From positions 3,720,001 through 3,784,000 of the forward strand of contig NC_133116.1 in assembly GCF_022965805.1 (NCBI RefSeq): DNA of 64,000 nt, written 5' to 3'. Source of the DNA: Primulina eburnea. Taxonomy: Eukaryota; Streptophyta; Magnoliopsida; Lamiales; Gesneriaceae. Shown piece after piece: positions 1 to 12,527 of this stretch. Every line of letters starts with the position of its first letter. Within the stretch, counting starts at the first letter, position 1. A model generated the notes under the pieces. That model worked only from the letters and a program-made list of their open reading frames with translations. It did not search any database and was not told the DNA's origin. The translations under genes were made by a program, and so were the position numbers.

Positions 1-508
1 CACACTTTAAATCTTAAGTCCATCTATGGCTGTTGGAATCTTGGAACAGTGATGTCAAAATAAGATCCGACCCGATTTGATATGAAAATATAAGTTTGAG
101 GTGGAGGTTTTTGTATTCGGATCAGATCGAATTAGTTTGGATAAAGATCGAGTTCGAATTGAGCAGTTTTTTTAGTTCGTACTCTTTTGATCCATCTAAA
201 TTGACATATCTATCTTAGAAAGAGTAAAAACGTGTCATATATGATCATATGTTGATTTTCGAGAATCTTAAAAAGAGAGGCAAAGGAGTCAATTAACACG
301 TGGTACATATATAATCCATCTGTAATAAAACATAACATTAAAATAGTTAAATACTTTTATAGATAAGTTTCAGAATATAGACATTAAACAACTACGCCAA
401 CTCACTATAATTCCAACGAAAGTTTCCATACAGATACTAGAAATTTTAATTGATTAAAGGCATTCTACATTATTCCTCAATAAATTAATCGTGTGTATAT
501 ATATTATA

Positions 509-539
<31 letters not shown>

Positions 540-1970
540 GTCACTTGCGAAAAAAGAAGAATAGAATTCAATAATTGATAAGGGTTGTCTAAAGTGTCAA
601 ATAATAGAAGGCAAAGGCATATATACTCATGCTTTAATAGCTTGTGCAATGATGTGTACAAAGCAACAAATGTTTGATTAAAAATTGATTCATCACCCAA
701 ATTTAAGTGTCAAGTGGGGCATTGTTCTTGTCAGTGCTACGTCTCATATTTTCTTAGACTATTTTTCTATTTAATACAGGCAAGCATCATACCTTTACAC
801 GATATAAAAAGAATTTGAGTTTGGATTTTTTTTCTTTCCTTTTTTGAGGATTTATATTGGAGATCAAGCCAGCTCATTATCTTTTTTCTTTAATTAAACC
901 TATAAGCTCAAGTCAAACACATGAACAAAAATGGGCGGATTGACTCGATACCCGATCCTTACTCGTTGCTGAGTTTGTGTTGTGGTTTGATCAAGAAATA
1001 GTAGAGATGAGGGTTGATGTACCATTTCAGTTGCTGAGTTTGTGTTGCAAAAAACTTGCTAGATCGGTTCGGCTCTCTTTGGTTTGAGATTTCGATTCCA
1101 AGCTCAAAAAGATTGATTCATAAAAGATAGATGGATGGATATATATATAAGCCCATCAATGTAAACAAACACTAAGTGGCCCATTGGGCCTTGATCTGGA
1201 TGAGGTCCATTTGACTTGAAAACACTGATTAGACGGGACAATATCAGGTTTTTTTTTTTTTTTAACTTTTAAATAATACAAAATAAATAAATTTACTAAA
1301 GTATAACATGATTTTTTAAAAACATATTGATATAGTAAAAGGAATGATAATAATAATAAATCATATGAAATAAAATGAAACTAAAAATAAAAATACTAGA
1401 TAATAATATTTTCGAAATTAGGGATGCAGAAACGGGAAATGATGGCCAATACCCATTTTATTTGAGAATATAGTTCAATTAATTCAAAGTCAATTTTTTT
1501 TTAAAAAAAATCATATAAATCAGTTTATGCGATTTAATTTTGATTATTTTACCATATATAAGTTAAATTGAACAAATCGAGTTTCTAATAAAGTTCAATT
1601 GCATTTTCAATTTTTTATATAAAAAATTATAATCTCTTTAATTTTTTTTCCTAAAATTTAAGACCAATTATTAAAAATAAACCTAGATGTGCTAAAATAA
1701 TTGGTTTAATTCGATTTAGTATGTTCGCTTTTAATTTTTGAACTAAATCATTTTGATTTAATGAAATCTTGTTTATCCCTATTATGGTAATATCATAATA
1801 TATTATTATGTTGTTGATTTTAAATTCTTTTACATTATTACTGTTATTTGATATGATATATCGTAATTATATTTATCAATATTATTAATTTTAACAATAA
1901 TAAAAATATTCTAAAGATGTATACATTATATTAATACTCACCCCCAAAGTGAGCGTCCAGTGGCCAGCAA
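1..1970. other. AT-rich intergenic DNA with TA microsatellite
   Basis: No open frame here resembles a protein and I see no RNA gene. A (TA)n microsatellite lies at about 496-540. A short phrase, TTGCTGAGTTTGTGTTG, occurs twice (about 964 and 1030), a small local duplication. The final few hundred bases are the presumed promoter of the gene starting at 1971, but no element in them is distinctive enough to call. Confidence 0.6.
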
Positions 1971-2564
1971 ATGGCGTGTCATGTAGCAGAGGAAGAAGCA
2001 TGGAAATGTCCGAAACACCCCTCAAAGAGCCGGAGCAACGGCGTCTGCCCCAGCTGCCTCCGCGACCGCCTTGGCAGCCTCTGCCCCGTCTGCGCTAACG
2101 TACGTCCATGCGGTTGCGTTTCCAACACAACGTCGTCATCCTCCTCCTCCTCTTCCTCCTCCTTCTCGTTCTTCAACAACGGCGTCGACCTCAGCAACGC
2201 CTCTAACTTCTCCGAGGCTGAGCCGTCCTTCCGACGGTCCAGATCCGTCGCGATCCCCTTCCTCCGTTCCGATAGCCGTCGGATCAGTACGCCGTGGTTC
2301 CTGAGGAAAATCTCGACGAAGAAGAGCTACGAACTCGATCATGCCGGCAGCGATTATGAAAATATTGATAGAAACAACAGAATCAGATACTTGAAGGTGG
2401 TTACAAGATCCAGGTCAGTTAGCTCGGGGACGAGTAAGGCCGTGATTGCACCAGGTGTACAGAGATCCGACCTCACCTCTTCGCCGGCGAAGTGGAAGCT
2501 GTGGCATTTCCCAAGTCCAATGAAGGTTTTCCGGAGTTCCAAAACTTCCAAGGTTATTGTTTAA
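1971..2564 (+). CDS. small Cys-rich plant protein of unknown function, OCTOPUS-like N-terminus
   Basis: Single-exon gene of 197 residues. The first 50 residues carry a cysteine/histidine cluster: C13-x2-HP, then GVCPSCLRDRL, then LCPVCANVRPCGC. This resembles the start of the plant DUF740/OCTOPUS family, which begins with a similar C..HP..GxCxxCL..RL signature, but the protein is far shorter than OCTOPUS proteins, so the link is tentative. A serine run follows (about residues 54-64), then a basic Ser/Arg-rich region ending in KVIV. No signal peptide or membrane segment is visible. The start is the first ATG after an upstream stop and places the Cys cluster at the N-terminus as in relatives. 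Membrane-associated or zinc-binding roles would be guesses; the function is unknown. Confidence 0.75.
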   Translation: MACHVAEEEAWKCPKHPSKSRSNGVCPSCLRDRLGSLCPVCANVRPCGCVSNTTSSSSSSSSSSFSFFNNGVDLSNASNFSEAEPSFRRSRSVAIPFLRSDSRRISTPWFLRKISTKKSYELDHAGSDYENIDRNNRIRYLKVVTRSRSVSSGTSKAVIAPGVQRSDLTSSPAKWKLWHFPSPMKVFRSSKTSKVIV

Positions 2565-4479
2565 GATCGATCAGCTTTGCATAGGGTGTGATTTTTCGTA
2601 TTTTTATTTAAAATTAAATTAATATTGATAATAGGCAGAATCTCTGGTTGAAAGAATTAATTAATTATAGATATACTGAGAAAATTAATATAGTTGTCTT
2701 ATTTTTTTTAATGAACTCATCAAGCTTATAATTTAGGATGAATTTTTTTAATTGGGGATTTTAAAATTTATAATATAATTGCATCTGTCATTAATTTCTA
2801 CATGCTAAAATATTTTATTCGATCCAGAAAAATCATGAATAACAAACAAAATTGCCCTTTTTTGGTCTGTTTTTTCACTTCAAGGTTTGAACTTTTCAAG
2901 ATGTGGTAGGCTCTTCGCTGAATAATTCTTTTTGTTGAATTTTTTTAATACTTTTTATTCCACTTGGATTCCCATGTGAATTCCAGATTAAATTGTTTAG
3001 ATATGATTTTAGTGTTGGTTTCCAAATGTTTTATTCCTTATTTTGCAAAAAGATTTCAACTGCTGGAGAAATTATAGCGATACGAGGAATCCAAATATTA
3101 TGAATTTTTAATTTTTTCCTAGAATTTAAAATCAATTTATCTAAATTTTGGTAATTAAGTTGTCTGTGCACACTCTTAAAATTTTGATATAAGTTTATCG
3201 ATGTGGTTCTACACCATTCTGGTCACGGTTAGATGCATGATTTCGATTTATACACACAAAACTTGAGACAGACTGTTTCACGTGTCAATTTCTGTGAGAC
3301 AGATATTTTATTTGATTCGATCTATATAAAAATATCATTTTTATGATAAAAAAATATTAACTTTCACTACGAGTATGGATCGCATCGATCCGATTCATTA
3401 ATATAAATCTTTAAAATAGTCTCATTAAATACCTACTTAATTATATATAATAATAGCCAGAATCATATGGCAAGTTCTTGATTCTGATTTTTTTTTTAAA
3501 TCGAAACCAGAAAATATCCTGATTCGGTCATAAATTCTGAAAATGTTTATAATTTGAATCTCAATTGCAAGTTAATGTACGTTTTTTTTAAAAATTTTGC
3601 TGAGGTAGGGTTAATTATGTTTATGTGACTCCGTGGTGAAGGGGAAATTTTCACATTTCATATTGGGTATAAAGATATCCATTATTTATCTAACCAAAGC
3701 CAATTTTTATTCTTCTACGGAGCTTCTTTATTACTAGGTCTCCAACTCGATTAACAGATAAATTTTTATTCACCAAAACTATTTTTCAAAAATTAATAGA
3801 AATGATTCCGCTTCGTTGGAAATTTTTTTTTTGTTTTTTTATAAAAAATATTAAAAGTTGTTTTCAAATAATTATGTTTTAGACCAAATTCGAAGATTTT
3901 TTTTTAAAAAATATCATAAAATTTTTGTGAAATTGTATTTTTGAAATTATATTTTTTGAAGTTGTGTTGTGAACTAGTATTTTTTAAATTATAGAAAATG
4001 TTTTCAAAATCCCGAACTCCAGACATCATCTTAAATTTAAGATTTTGGTGTCAGAAGAGTTAAATATATTGAGAATTGTACATTAAGTTAAATTAGATGA
4101 TTTGATAAACTTATGTAGTGATGGAGTAAATTAACAATGTCTCAAAGGGCTAAGGATGAGATTGGAATTATTAACATTTGTTTTGTAGCACATAGTCTAT
4201 GGAGATCGAAGAATTCCAAGTAGAATATACCTCTTAAAAAAAGATGCTCTTTCGTATAATTAAAACCTTCCAAAAAATTAACCAACTAATTTTATAGCCT
4301 ATTTAATTAGCTCAATATCCATACATCAAACCCCTTCATTCCTCCTCGTCATATGTACTTTCCATTTTCTTCTCACTTGCTAGACAACACAAAACTGTGA
4401 TGAAAGAAAGATGAGTAGTTATGAATGCTCTAAGGGAATATCCATACATCAAACCCCTTCATCACTCGTCAAGATGTGA
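2565..4479. other. AT-rich intergenic DNA with an old MITE relic
   Basis: No gene is recognisable. At about 3258-3445 there is a degenerate inverted-orientation relative of the 182-bp MITE described elsewhere: a GAGACAGACTGTTTCAC-like end, a TGTGAGACAGAT block and a final CTCATTAAATACCTACT. Near 4316-4440 two phrases (CCATACATCAAACCCCTTC and GTTATGAATGCTCTAAGG) appear that recur at 4441-4550, showing a local duplication of part of the pseudogene that follows. Confidence 0.5.
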
Positions 4480-5102
4480 TCGTAGAGGAGTCGCCAGGAT
4501 CGTTGGACAACCCTAAACGAATCCTCATAGTTATGAATGCTCTAAGGGAATTTTCAATCGATATAGTCGAGTTTTCAGGAATTTCACCCTCAAAGAATGC
4601 TGCACTGTTACTATTCTGGGGATAATGCCCTGGCTCAACATCTCATGATGCATATGCTATCTTTTATCTCCCTAGAAATCTTAACTAGCTGGTAATGTCT
4701 TCAAAGGCATGGGTTGACGTATGGAGTATGAATCTGGGGAATTTGGACTGTATTCAAGAGAAAAGGGATGCCAAAAAGTTCAAAGGTTAATGGAACTCTG
4801 CGCAAAATATGGGGTACTGCATTCTGAAACCTTTCATCGTATCACACCCATTAAAATAGACAATTGATTCTTCAATATCATAAAACATTTAAATTTCCTT
4901 ATGAAAAAAACATTTAATTTCATGTATATGTTCAACAGAATATCAATCCTAAAATACATAAAACTCGACATGCTGATCATCCCCGCTACACACACAGATA
5001 TATATATAAATATTAGTTTTCAAAGTATTAATCTTTTGTGTTTTCTCTCTCTATTTTTTCAGGTAATGCCTAAGATCAGAACTGAAATGGGTCATCCTTT
5101 GA
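4480..5102 (+). pseudogene. relic of a plant protein-kinase/USP-like gene (first two exons)
   Basis: Translated pieces in shifting frames read RILIVMNALREFSIDIVEF, then CCTVTILGIMPWLNI, then AWVDVWSMNLGNL, LMELCAKYGV, and after an intron-like gap VMPKIRTEMGHPLRV. In intact plant homologues as I remember them, these follow one another in this order near the N-terminus of an adenine-nucleotide-hydrolase (USP)-like segment, often joined to a kinase domain. Here they need at least two frame changes and meet a TGA after LNI. An acceptor-like ...TTTTTTCAG at about 5062 precedes the last piece. The relic stops where a 182-bp MITE begins at 5103. No kinase domain follows. Family naming is from memory of motif order; that the copy is broken is seen directly. 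Confidence 0.5.
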
Positions 5103-5284
5103 GAGTGGGTCTCATGTGAGACCGTCTCACGGATCTTATTCTGTGAGACGGGTCAACCTTACGGATATTCACAATAAAAAGTAATACTCTTAGCATAAAA
5201 AGTAATACTTTTTCACGAGCGACCCAAATAAGAGATCCGTCTCACAAATACGACCCGTGAGACCGTCTCACACAAGTTTTTGCC
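5103..5284 (+). mobile_element. 182-bp MITE, copy 1 (Mutator-like candidate)
   Basis: The element starts GAGTGGGTCTCATGTGAGAC and ends CACACAAGTTTTTGCC. The 9-bp duplication ATCCTTTGA flanks it at 5094-5102 and 5285-5293. Both ends contain the palindrome GTGAGACCGTCTCAC. It has no coding capacity. Family assignment to Mutator-like MITEs rests on the 9-bp duplication length. Confidence 0.8.
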
Positions 5285-5589
5285 ATCCTTTGAAACTAGT
5301 TCTAGAAATGTCACAATTTACAACAAAAACACCAAAGAAACAATACATATAGCTAGCTGATTTTTTTCCTCCAAAATTTGTAGTACGAGTCCCAAAGGAT
5401 CCAAAACGATTTCTGGGAACCAGCCAGCAAAAGAACACGAGCATACACATATACATTTAATACCTAGGCATTCAATACCTTATCTTTTCTGTCTGAAAAA
5501 ACTTTTCGAACAAATGTTCGCACAAACTTCACGAAAACATTTAAAATTACAGGTGATGAAATTGTCTTTAAAATACCTCATACGTATTC

Positions 5590-8500
5590 TTACAAAACCC
5601 GGTCTTGAAAATCTGTCAATAATGTGGATGCCAAGGTGCTGATTTTCTTACCGGTTTCTCCTGCAATGCTCTTTAGAGAGGAAATATCTTGTTGTGCCTG
5701 AAAACCAATAAAACCATGGAGATACATATAATAATTGCGAAGAAACTGGAAACTATGAGCATAAAATTACCAAGGAAGTAAATCAGATATATATAACATG
5801 GGTGTTAAAAATCACCTTTCTCTAATGATTGAACTCTTAGGTGATTGCCATACAAAGTTATATTTACACTTTTAGCATGCCATCTCACCATTAATAAAAA
5901 ATATTTAGAATATATGTCCACATATGCATTAGTCGGATATATAAAAACTAAAGGCCTAAGACCAACATACTGAAATAAAAAGTCTTCTCGTGCACCAGGT
6001 TTTGGACCCATGATGATGCCATGCTAGAAACCAGTCGTCCCAAAAACTCGAATTCATGAGGTATTCCAACAGAATTCATACTTTACAAAGGAATGAAAGC
6101 CATACGAAAAAATAATTTTGAAGCTAAACTCTGGAGAAGAGAAAAATATATGAAGTCGAATTATAGGAATATGTGTACAATTGGATATGTTGCTAATGTA
6201 TACCTGGAAAGATAGCCGGTTGATAAGATCAGATGCAGTAAGATCCAAAGAATCACTTGTATCGTGACCAAAGAAATCAGCACTAGAGATTGATGATGAA
6301 CCCTACAGTGCATCGAAACAAATAATTTTAAATTCTGTAAATATCTTCATTTCAAATCTTTCCAGCATTTTATGCGATATACTGAGTAATATCAATTGAA
6401 ATTTGAATCCAAGCAGTTGCAATAAAATTCAGAATATATTTTTTAATTCTCAAAGCTGAACGTCCGCTAGTATGTACAAAATATAATCATATACACATGA
6501 CATGCATTTATCAAGATAAGCAAGAAATGTAGAACCACAATGGACAAACTGATGACCATTTGTCCATTCAATGCTCCAACAAAAATTAAAAACCAGCTTG
6601 CACATAAAAATAGCAAAATGCACTGAGAAGCCTAGACAATAGAGCTTGGGAAGCAAATTGCAATAAACAAAATACAATGATCCCCAACGGCGACCCAAAT
6701 ATAGAGAGAGAAATGGAAAGACCGATCGGAATATGGAAAACAGGACAAATGTTACATACAGAGAACTTCTGCAGCGAAATTGAAGATTCCAGATCTTTGT
6801 CTTTGTTTTGAACACCGAAAAACTGAGCTGATGATATAGATTTTGCATTGGAAAACTTCTTCCGTGCTTCGTCCGTTTCCTCAACCTGATATGGATACCA
6901 GCGTGAGAGTAATAGTCATGAAAATATTTAATCAATCCTTGGAAGAAAAAGAAAGCAATCTTATCAAAACTACACAACCAGTGCCATTATCAAAAACTTC
7001 TTTAATATGCATGGAGTCACATTTTACTCTTTAATTTAAGGAATACAAGCAGGTTTGTTCCATTCAGCAATCACGTATTTTTCTATAATTTTAGCAAGAA
7101 CTGAAAAATCTTACTCCAATAAGCAGAATTGAACATATTTCTTCAAATTGGTGTTGAACTTTATCTGTTTCCCAATAAGCAGAATATGCATTTCATGATA
7201 TGAAGAGATACTCAACTAGAGTTATTCAAATTTGTCTCCGAAATCAAGAAAATATTGATTCCCTCAATTGCCAATGATAATATTCTTACCTGAACTTTTG
7301 ATGAGTTTGTGGTACCCTTCTTAGGAAGGCCACTTTCCATCCCATATTCAGCAAAAAAGTTGGAGGATTTTGGTGGAGTTACATGATTAATAACTCGAGC
7401 ACCTCCAGAACCAATGTCTGTAAGCTGGTCACTGTCTGTAAACTCAAACCGAGATGCAAATGATGATCCAACTATGGGGGTGTTACTATTTGATGAAGCA
7501 GCAGAAGAAATGAGCACAGGTGGTTCTTCTGGCTTCTGCTCATAAAGGCTATCACTGGGCTAAAAACATATAAAAAGTAGTTGATTATTCAGTAGATAGA
7601 ACATATAATTGTGATGGATAAGTATAGAATATTCAACCATGTAATACCAAAAATTTCAAGAAATTCCATTTACAAAAGAAAGATATATTTACCTTGGTAG
7701 TAAGCTTTCGCGCACCTAGACCCCCTGCCTTTCCAGGTCTTTTTGCACCAAGAGGCTTCTTAATTGTCACCATAGAAACAGTTTGAGAGGCTCTTGGAGA
7801 GGTATAAACATCCGAAGTACCATTTTTTAGTGTAGAATTATCCTTTGTAGAATTGTCTACAGTGATTCCTTTTGGGACTTTATTTATGTCATTGTTCAAA
7901 TATGAAAATTTATCAGAAGGCCTTGATGACTGAGAAGCTATGGGTGATGTAGGTAAACCAGCCTCCTCAGCAGTGCTTTTAGCAAGTTCTTTTGCAAGTA
8001 ATTGCCGATATAATTCGGCAGCCTTTGAGGTATATTTGGCCTCTACCTTCCCTCCATCAGTCCATCCGTGCTGATTGAAGAAAACTTGAGCGCGATTATT
8101 TCCGCCAAAGCACATCAACTTCAACTGGTCAGGAGTCCAAGAATCCAAATTTGTTGATCTGCGATTTAAAAAATCAGCTTCCATAGAGCTACAAAAGAAA
8201 ACCTCTTTGCAAGATAAACTCAATTTCTCAAGTCCTACTTAGATAAATGAAATACATTCCACTCAAGCACATAGAATACGAGAGAGATATAATAACACCA
8301 TTTAAAATAGAAATCTGGAAGCTCAATTTCCATTTGTCAAATACCAAGACTATTTTCCTTGCAACATTCAAAGTTGATCATGCTAAGCAGCCTGAAGATT
8401 CACAAGGTAAAGGAGTGTAGATGAGAAAATATCACAATGCTATTGATACATATTCCTCCACTCTTTAACCCCAAATTTTTTTATGTTCTATTTAAAACTT

Positions 8501-9544
8501 TTCACCTTATCTATCTCTTTATATATTAACATTTTCACATTTTTTTCCCGTAATCCTGCCTTCTTTTTCATCTTGGTGAGATGAGGTTATGCTCATAGCA
8601 TTGCTTCTATACCTTCACTAAATTAATGATTTCTACATCTGCTCACAGTGATGTGATGCATGCAACAAAAGGTTCTCAAATGGAATTTAAAAAGGTCCAA
8701 GGATATATCAAGCTATTTTAAAATTTGAACTTATTAGTAACCTAAAAAGCCTCAAAATTAATGATTATTATTCCATATTTCACGTTATATGCTGGATTAA
8801 AGTCCTTGCACTGAATATATTGTAAGCATCGCAATATATAAAAGAGGTGGGCAATGTTACGATCACATCTCGACAATACAAAAATTACAGAGTAGTTAGT
8901 AACTTTGGCATGATCTCCGATCTAAAACTCTAGGCTCGAGGCGACAGCTAGTCCGGATATCTCAAAGACCAAATATTTTGAGATAAATTGAAATTCAATT
9001 TCACATTGAACTATAGTAGTCGGGTATCCATTCGCGTTTGACTCATTGCCTCTGTGTAACATGCAAACCCCTTAAAAAAGTCGTTATGCACCGTTAAAGC
9101 AATTAACGAATCAAATCGCAAACTGACATAAAAATCAAAACTCAAACATCAAATCAGGATATCGACAGTCGAAATTCAAATCGGTAAAAAGATCAACCTA
9201 ACGAAGCTGATGTGCACACCCAGGCTTCGATGAACCGCCGAGCAATCAATACAAAGGAAGATCCCAAACGGGACCGATGCCCAAGTCGAATTCTTCGCTT
9301 TGCAATCGAAACACGTCTGAAATTGGATACATCAGCATTGAAACAAATGGCCAACAATAATAACTAAACCAAAAAAAAAAACCGTACAGATCTGAATCAG
9401 ATCTTGGTATTCCCGGTCAAAAATTGACAAACTATGAATATTAAAATAAAAATACACCAAGGACCAATCAATTACCTTATTATCGGACTTCGCCTTGAGT
9501 TTGCGAAAAATTTGGTTCTTGTCGTCGTAGTTGTCAAAAGCCAT
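5590..9544 (-). CDS. AGD8-like: ADP-ribosylation factor GTPase-activating protein (AGD8/9/10 class)
   Basis: Seven exons on the minus strand: 9544-9476, 9316-9198, 8158-7693, 7559-7290, 6885-6760, 6302-6204 and 5697-5590. All junctions are GT-AG and keep frame, giving 418 residues, close to Arabidopsis AGD8-10. Residues 24-53 carry the ArfGAP zinc finger, C25-x2-C28-x16-C45-x2-C48, then the arginine finger R53 in [16 protein letters not shown]. The domain continues through [16 protein letters not shown]. The C-terminal half has the class repeats [27 protein letters not shown] and [10 protein letters not shown], and ends with the conserved LIND-like [11 protein letters not shown] and [18 protein letters not shown] segments. 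The family stimulates GTP hydrolysis on Arf1 and acts in COPI traffic at the Golgi. Nothing is missing from the catalytic core. Confidence 0.95.
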
Positions 9545-10998
9545 GGTTCACTGGAAAATTTTGCTTGCGTATTGGCAAAACGAAAATTACTGGAATGGAT
9601 TCACAGAGTGTATGTATGTATTTGTGTGAACGACGATTTGAGGTTCTCAGAGAAAGAGAACCCCGAATGAAACTCGAGGGAGCTGAATCTTGTAGCCGTT
9701 AATTCAATGCCTTCTTATATTTACAGACGGGTGACAAGAAAGTATTTCATCAATTCTCTCGTTATTTCTTTTTTTATATATAAATATTTTTATTTTACAT
9801 GCATTATTTCTTATCATATATTTAATATCAATTTGTAATTTAGCAATATAATTATGATTAATATTTATATGATCTAAAAAATATTATATTATAATTTTTA
9901 TATATTAATTAACACATTGAGTTGAAAGATGGTCATTTTAAATAAAATAATATAAGGTCGAAGCTCATATAGAAATTCACTAAAGTATTAAAAAGGGTTA
10001 GCTCATAGATGACAATTTTAAGGCTTAAATTAAGTGATTAACTAATTCTTTCAATAAAAAAAATCACATAGATAAATGTTATAATTCAGATTGTTTTATA
10101 CAAAATAAAAGAAAATTTATCGTTATTTTCTCCTATCAGCTTAAACTTAAAAAAGTGAAAAATCGACATGTTGTTATCACCCATGTATATCAAGATATCC
10201 TCTCTTTACTCGACGGGATCTCGATCTTTCGGGTCCAAATAATATCGGGTACGGGATTAGGGAAACAAAACTTTTGATTCTTATCGAGACGGATATTGGG
10301 TTGGAGGGTTACGAGATGGGTCCTGACCTGATCCCACCCCTAATATCACATACACAAGGTACGAAATTGAATGTTTAAAAACACAAAAAAGCTAACTTCA
10401 TGTATATAGATCTTAATTGGAACGGTAATTCTATTCTCCTCGGTTTAATGCCACTAAAACAAATGAATTTACTGAGAGAGAGAAAAAAAAATTCTTCACC
10501 ATGCCCCTAAAGATTGAAATAGATAACATCGTTTTACAAAATTGAATGATAAAATTGGAATAAACTAGGAAATCTATGAACAATGATGTTGAAAACCGAA
10601 AGCTACAATATTGCAAAATGTTTGCTTGATTTTGTATTTGACTGATAGATGACTCAATTTAGACAAGAGTAATGCTAAAAATATAATCAAAATATCGTAC
10701 AACAATTATATCGTGTGTTTTTATTATTATTTCATGAGATTTTATGTTGAATTTGTCATGAAATTCTGATAAATATATTTTTTGTATTAAATTTATTATA
10801 TTATACAAATTTAATCATAAATATAACATTACTCTTTTGTGTGATCTTTCAGGCGGTTGTTTTCCTGATACTCTCCATAGCTCCATTACAAGTCCATGCC
10901 ATTTGTTAAAATCTCAGCCGTCAGCTATTTTGTCCTAACATGCGAAGATCCACTTTTTCCCCGTCATTTTCTTTTTTACCCGAATTATTTTATTTATG
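9545..10998. other. intergenic DNA, AT-rich
   Basis: The first about 150 bases hold the 5' leader and promoter side of the ArfGAP gene. A GC-richer patch at 10200-10345 contains repeated GGGT/GGATC-type phrases that look like decayed transposon sequence of the kind also seen near 54000. I see no gene. Confidence 0.45.
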
Positions 10999-11149
10999 AC
11001 AAAATGACGGTCTCACGGATCATATTTGTGAGACGGATCTTTTATCTGAGTCATCTATGAAAAAATATTAATTTTTATGCAAATAATATTACTTTTTATT
11101 GTGAATATGGGTAGAGTTGACCCGTCTCACAGACATGAGACATACTCTT
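10999..11149 (-). mobile_element. 182-bp MITE, degenerate copy 2
   Basis: Reverse-orientation, shortened copy: ACGGTCTCACGGATCATATT, then TGTGAGACGGATCTTTTATC, TTTTATTGTGAATATGGGTA, and the end ACATGAGACATACTC. It lacks the outer CAAAAACTTG portion in recognisable form. No clean target duplication could be read, and a Helitron-type element lies directly next to it. Confidence 0.65.
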
Positions 11150-11157
11150 TATTTATA

Positions 11158-11424
11158 CTAGTAAAAGATACACATGCGTTGCATGTGCTATTATTTTTTT
11201 TAATTTGATCAAATAATACTAAATAATTAACACGGAATTATTTTTGATTTAGAAAAATTGTTCGATTTAAAATAAAAGTTTTATTTTGATTTTTTTCTAT
11301 TTAAAATATGGAGTGACTTGAAAATGTTTTAAGTATGGTAAGAAGGGTAATTATGGAATTAAATATTTTGGTGTCCTCAAATATAGTTATTCTAAGATCC
11401 TCACGCTTAATATAACAGTATAGA
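11158..11424 (-). mobile_element. short non-autonomous Helitron-type element, copy 1
   Basis: Read on the minus strand it starts TCTATACTGTTATATTAAG and ends with the palindrome GCACATGCAACGCATGTG followed about 10 bases later by CTAG. It sits between host A and T. A 5'-TC start, a hairpin just before a 3'-CTAG and insertion between A and T are the Helitron hallmarks. A second copy with about 90 percent similarity lies at 35613-35905. It has no coding capacity. Confidence 0.75.
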
Positions 11425-12345
11425 TGGCCAACACAATCATTCAAACTATTTTTTTCCTTTACGAATGCTTACTCTTTAACCGTGTGCTTAGTAAAAGTAT
11501 TCTTCAAATTCCTATTCTTAGTAAAAACATGTCTTTTCACAACTTTAAGGCAAACACAACTGTCTCATAGTACGTATGTCAAGTATCCTTTAATACTCCA
11601 ACTACCGAATTAATTAAAAAACCACGTTGTCCAGATATGTTCTGTTTGGTAAGTTCGACAACTCCTAGGCTTGTAGGATACACGGACTTTCCTTAAAACG
11701 AATACATTTATTTAATAAAACGAGATCTCTTGTTATTTTATTATTAATTGAGAATAAGAAAAATCAAGAAACGATTCATTCAATCTAATTAATTACTGTT
11801 AATGTACTACTCCAAATCATCACTTGTATAAAAGTTTGAATCAAAAGACTTTGTAAGTTCTTATAAATAGATATTAATTATTCGATTCGATTCGGTTTCG
11901 AAGTTGATTATTAAAGCGATTATTAGATTCATGAACTTGCATTTACTAGTTGAGATATTTAGCGATGAACTTAAATACATAACGTAAAGAAGTTTGTATA
12001 AGTGTCGGAATCCATATTTCAATACTATATATAGGAAACGACGGTGATTTGCCTTTTAATTGGGAAATCCTTTGGATTAGTAAGCTCATTAATTTGAACA
12101 TTCAAATAGAATCATTGAAGTAAATAGCAAATTAATTAAAACACTGCCAAAATAATTATTATAACTTAGGATTTGCTTTGAGAATTATTTCTGAAGATTT
12201 ATTTATGTATAATAACAGAAGCCGAAATCATTTATTTAAATATCTTAATTAATTAATTAATCCGTTCCGTAGGTGTCTTTTGTCTCCTTGTCCTATGTAC
12301 ATATAAATGTTCGATCTGCATTATCTAAGTTATATTTTATCTTAA
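11425..12345. other. intergenic DNA, no gene seen
   Basis: AT-rich sequence between the Helitron-type element and MITE copy 3. Both strands were read; only stop-rich frames and short homopolymer runs are present. Confidence 0.5.
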
Positions 12346-12527
12346 GAGTTAGTCTCATGTGAGACCGTCTCACGGATCTTAATCCGTGAGACGGGTCAAC
12401 CCTACCCATATTCACAATAAAAGGTAATACTCTTAGCATAAAAAGTAATACTTTTTCATGGATGACCCAAATAAAAGATCCGTCTCACAAATATGACCCG
12501 TGAGACCGTCTCACACAAGTTTTTGCC
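12346..12527 (+). mobile_element. 182-bp MITE, copy 3
   Basis: Full-length copy flanked by the 9-bp duplication TTATCTTAA (12337-12345 and 12528-12536). Starts GAGTTAGTCTCATGTGAGAC and ends AAGTTTTTGCC. Confidence 0.85.

Noticed and set aside
493..540. TA-rich tract as a possible origin or regulatory array
   Set aside because: Plain dinucleotide microsatellite, like those at 20803-20832 and 59829-59869.
5103..5284. SINE origin for the 182-bp family
   Set aside because: No poly-A or simple-repeat tail, no convincing A/B box promoter, and the flanking duplication is constantly 9 bases; kept only as an alternative.
6450..6977. 175-codon minus-strand frame overlapping ArfGAP exon 5
   Set aside because: It reads through an intron and the exon in another frame; the ArfGAP exon boundaries and residues fit much better.
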